From Omnitrophica bacterium RBG_13_46_9 (GTDB lineage: Bacteria; Omnitrophota; Gorgyraeia; JABMRN01; RBG-13-46-9), in contig MHFD01000021.1 in the NCBI GenBank assembly GCA_001804045.1, positions 11,369 to 18,868 on the forward strand: DNA of 7,500 nt. The letters run 5' to 3'. Under the pieces are notes generated by a model, which did not search any database, had not been told where the DNA came from, and worked only from the letters and a program-made list of their open reading frames with translations. A program made the position numbers and the translations under genes. Below are positions 6,657 through 7,500 of this stretch, piece by piece (within the stretch, counting starts at the first letter, position 1; each line of letters opens with the position of its first letter).

Positions 6657-7500
6657 ATGTTTGAAGATATAAAATCAGAACTGGGGGAAATCAGAAAGAG
6701 GCTCGATGTCTTAGGGAGGTATCTTTGACTTAACGAGTCGCCAGAAGAAAATCGAATATTTACAGGCGGAGATTTCAAAAGAGGATTTCTGGAAAAACCC
6801 CGGCACAGACAGATCACTGTCCGACGGACAGGCAGGTTCCTTAGGCGGAAAGGATAAGCAAAACGCAACCCTCAAGGAGTTAAAAGGATTAAAGCAGTCC
6901 ATAGAGCCCTTTGTCAAGCTGTCTTCACAACTCGATGAAATAAAAGAGCTTCTCGCCATAACCGAATCCGACGACGCTGCCTCGCTAGCTCACCTTAAGA
7001 AGGAATTAGAAGATCTAAAAGTAAAGATAGACGATTTTGAATTCAAGTGTCTTTTGAATAAAAAAGAAGACGCCTTAAACGCCATAGTGAGCATTAACGC
7101 CGGCGCTGGCGGCACCGAATCTTGCGATTGGGTGGGAATGCTCTTCAGGATGTACAATAAATGGGCCGATAAGAAAGGATACGAGGTGCAGAGAATCGAT
7201 TATCTGCCGGGCGAGGAAGCGGGGATAAAGAACGTGACCTTTATCGTCAAAGGGGAATTCGCTTACGGCTATCTAAAATCCGAAACAGGGGTCCATAGAT
7301 TGGTAAGGATCTCCCCGTTTGACGCCAACAAAAGGCGCCACACATCTTTTGCCTCCGTGGATGTCGCGCCGGAGATAGATGAGAGCATATCGATAGAGAT
7401 AAAGGAAGCGGATTTGAAGATAGACACCTTCAGGGCCGGCGGCAGAGGCGGGCAGCATGTAAATGTGACGGATTCGGCGGTTAGGATAACGCATGTTCCT
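6657..7500 (+). CDS. prfB: Peptide chain release factor 2 (frameshifted, 3' partial)
   Basis: RF2 recognises UAA and UGA stop codons on the ribosome and triggers release of the finished protein. The first frame encodes 23 residues beginning MFEDIKSELGEIRKRL and ends in TGA at 6726-6728. The rest continues in the +1 frame from GAC at 6727, giving 281 residues before the window ends. The parts then match RF2: a helical N-terminal domain, the block INAGAGGTESCDWVGMLFRMY, GVHRLVRISPFDANKRRHTSF carrying the stop-codon recognition tripeptide S-P-F (219-221), which sets RF2 apart from RF1, and RAGGRGGQHVN with the catalytic GGQ (264-266). Compared with E. coli RF2, about 17 extra residues lie after FWKNP, encoded around a short palindrome. 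It probably has its own promoter inside the end of ogt. The C-terminal third lies beyond the window. Confidence 0.95.
6713..6729 (+). promoter_or_regulatory. Programmed +1 frameshift site of prfB
   Basis: The site reads AGGGAGGTATCTTTGAC: an internal Shine-Dalgarno-like AGGGAGG, then TAT, the slippery CTT codon (6723-6725), the in-frame TGA (6726-6728) and a following C that weakens termination. TATCTTTGAC is identical to the E. coli prfB site. When RF2 is scarce, ribosomes pause at UGA and slip forward one base to make full-length RF2, so RF2 controls its own level. Confidence 0.95.
6802..6853 (+). repeat. Putative palindromic element inserted in frame in prfB
   Basis: CTGTCCG (6817-6823) and CGGACAG (6825-6831) form a perfect 7-bp inverted repeat around a single A, followed by GCAGG. 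A second small pair, TTCC (6837-6840) and GGAA (6847-6850), lies just downstream. The segment corresponds to about 17 residues rich in G, S and D that E. coli RF2 lacks between the W-K-N-P motif and the K-E-L-K-G-L-K helix. It resembles short palindromic repeats that spread into coding regions in some genomes. Its exact borders are uncertain, and no second copy was noticed in this window. Confidence 0.5.

Noticed and set aside
6657..6728. Early TGA makes prfB look like a pseudogene or sequencing error.
   Set aside because: The stop lies exactly in the classical RF2 frameshift signal, and the downstream +1 frame is a clean RF2 with its SPF and GGQ motifs.

Overview
The window is 7.5 kb of chromosomal housekeeping sequence from a Gram-negative (diderm) bacterium. 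Two outer-membrane biogenesis genes (bamD-like and lptE) show the diderm envelope. The style of the BamD-like protein, the mid-40s GC estimated by eye, and the order lptE-holA-rpsT(reverse)-murJ suggest an uncultured lineage such as Candidatus Omnitrophota or a PVC/delta-like relative. That taxonomic guess is inference from memory. I see no phage, IS element, CRISPR array, rRNA, tRNA or toxin-antitoxin genes.

Layout. Positions 44-1006: exported TPR protein of the BamD type. 1007-1151: gap whose last part can fold into a hairpin with a GAAA loop just before the lptE ribosome binding site. 1152-1688: lptE lipoprotein. 1689-1821: gap with no recognised gene. 1822-2748: holA, with no visible Shine-Dalgarno site. 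2749-2911: gap between convergent genes, with no convincing terminator. 2912-3187, reverse strand: rpsT. 3188-3344: divergent gap holding a good rpsT promoter. 3345-6620: tightly packed murJ-uvrC-ogt run in which murJ and uvrC overlap and ogt starts 1 nt after the uvrC stop. 6607-6635: near-consensus promoter lying across the ogt stop. 6657-7500: prfB (release factor 2), which runs off the window and carries the classical +1 programmed frameshift. No gene-free stretch exceeds about 165 bases.

How the genes fit together. bamD and lptE serve outer-membrane protein and LPS assembly, and murJ serves peptidoglycan precursor flipping, so three envelope genes are present. holA (clamp loader), uvrC and ogt cover DNA replication and repair. 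rpsT and prfB cover translation. The uvrC-ogt pair joins nucleotide excision repair with direct alkyl repair.

The least ordinary items are four. UvrC lacks about 125-130 residues between its UVR motif and its RNase H nuclease domain, yet keeps all catalytic and Fe-S residues. An in-frame segment of about 17 codons in prfB contains a perfect short palindrome and looks like a palindromic element inserted in a coding region. The alkyltransferase consists of the C-terminal domain only but keeps its PCHR cysteine. The prfB promoter predicts a leader of only about 15 nt. I did not find a previously undescribed multi-gene system here.
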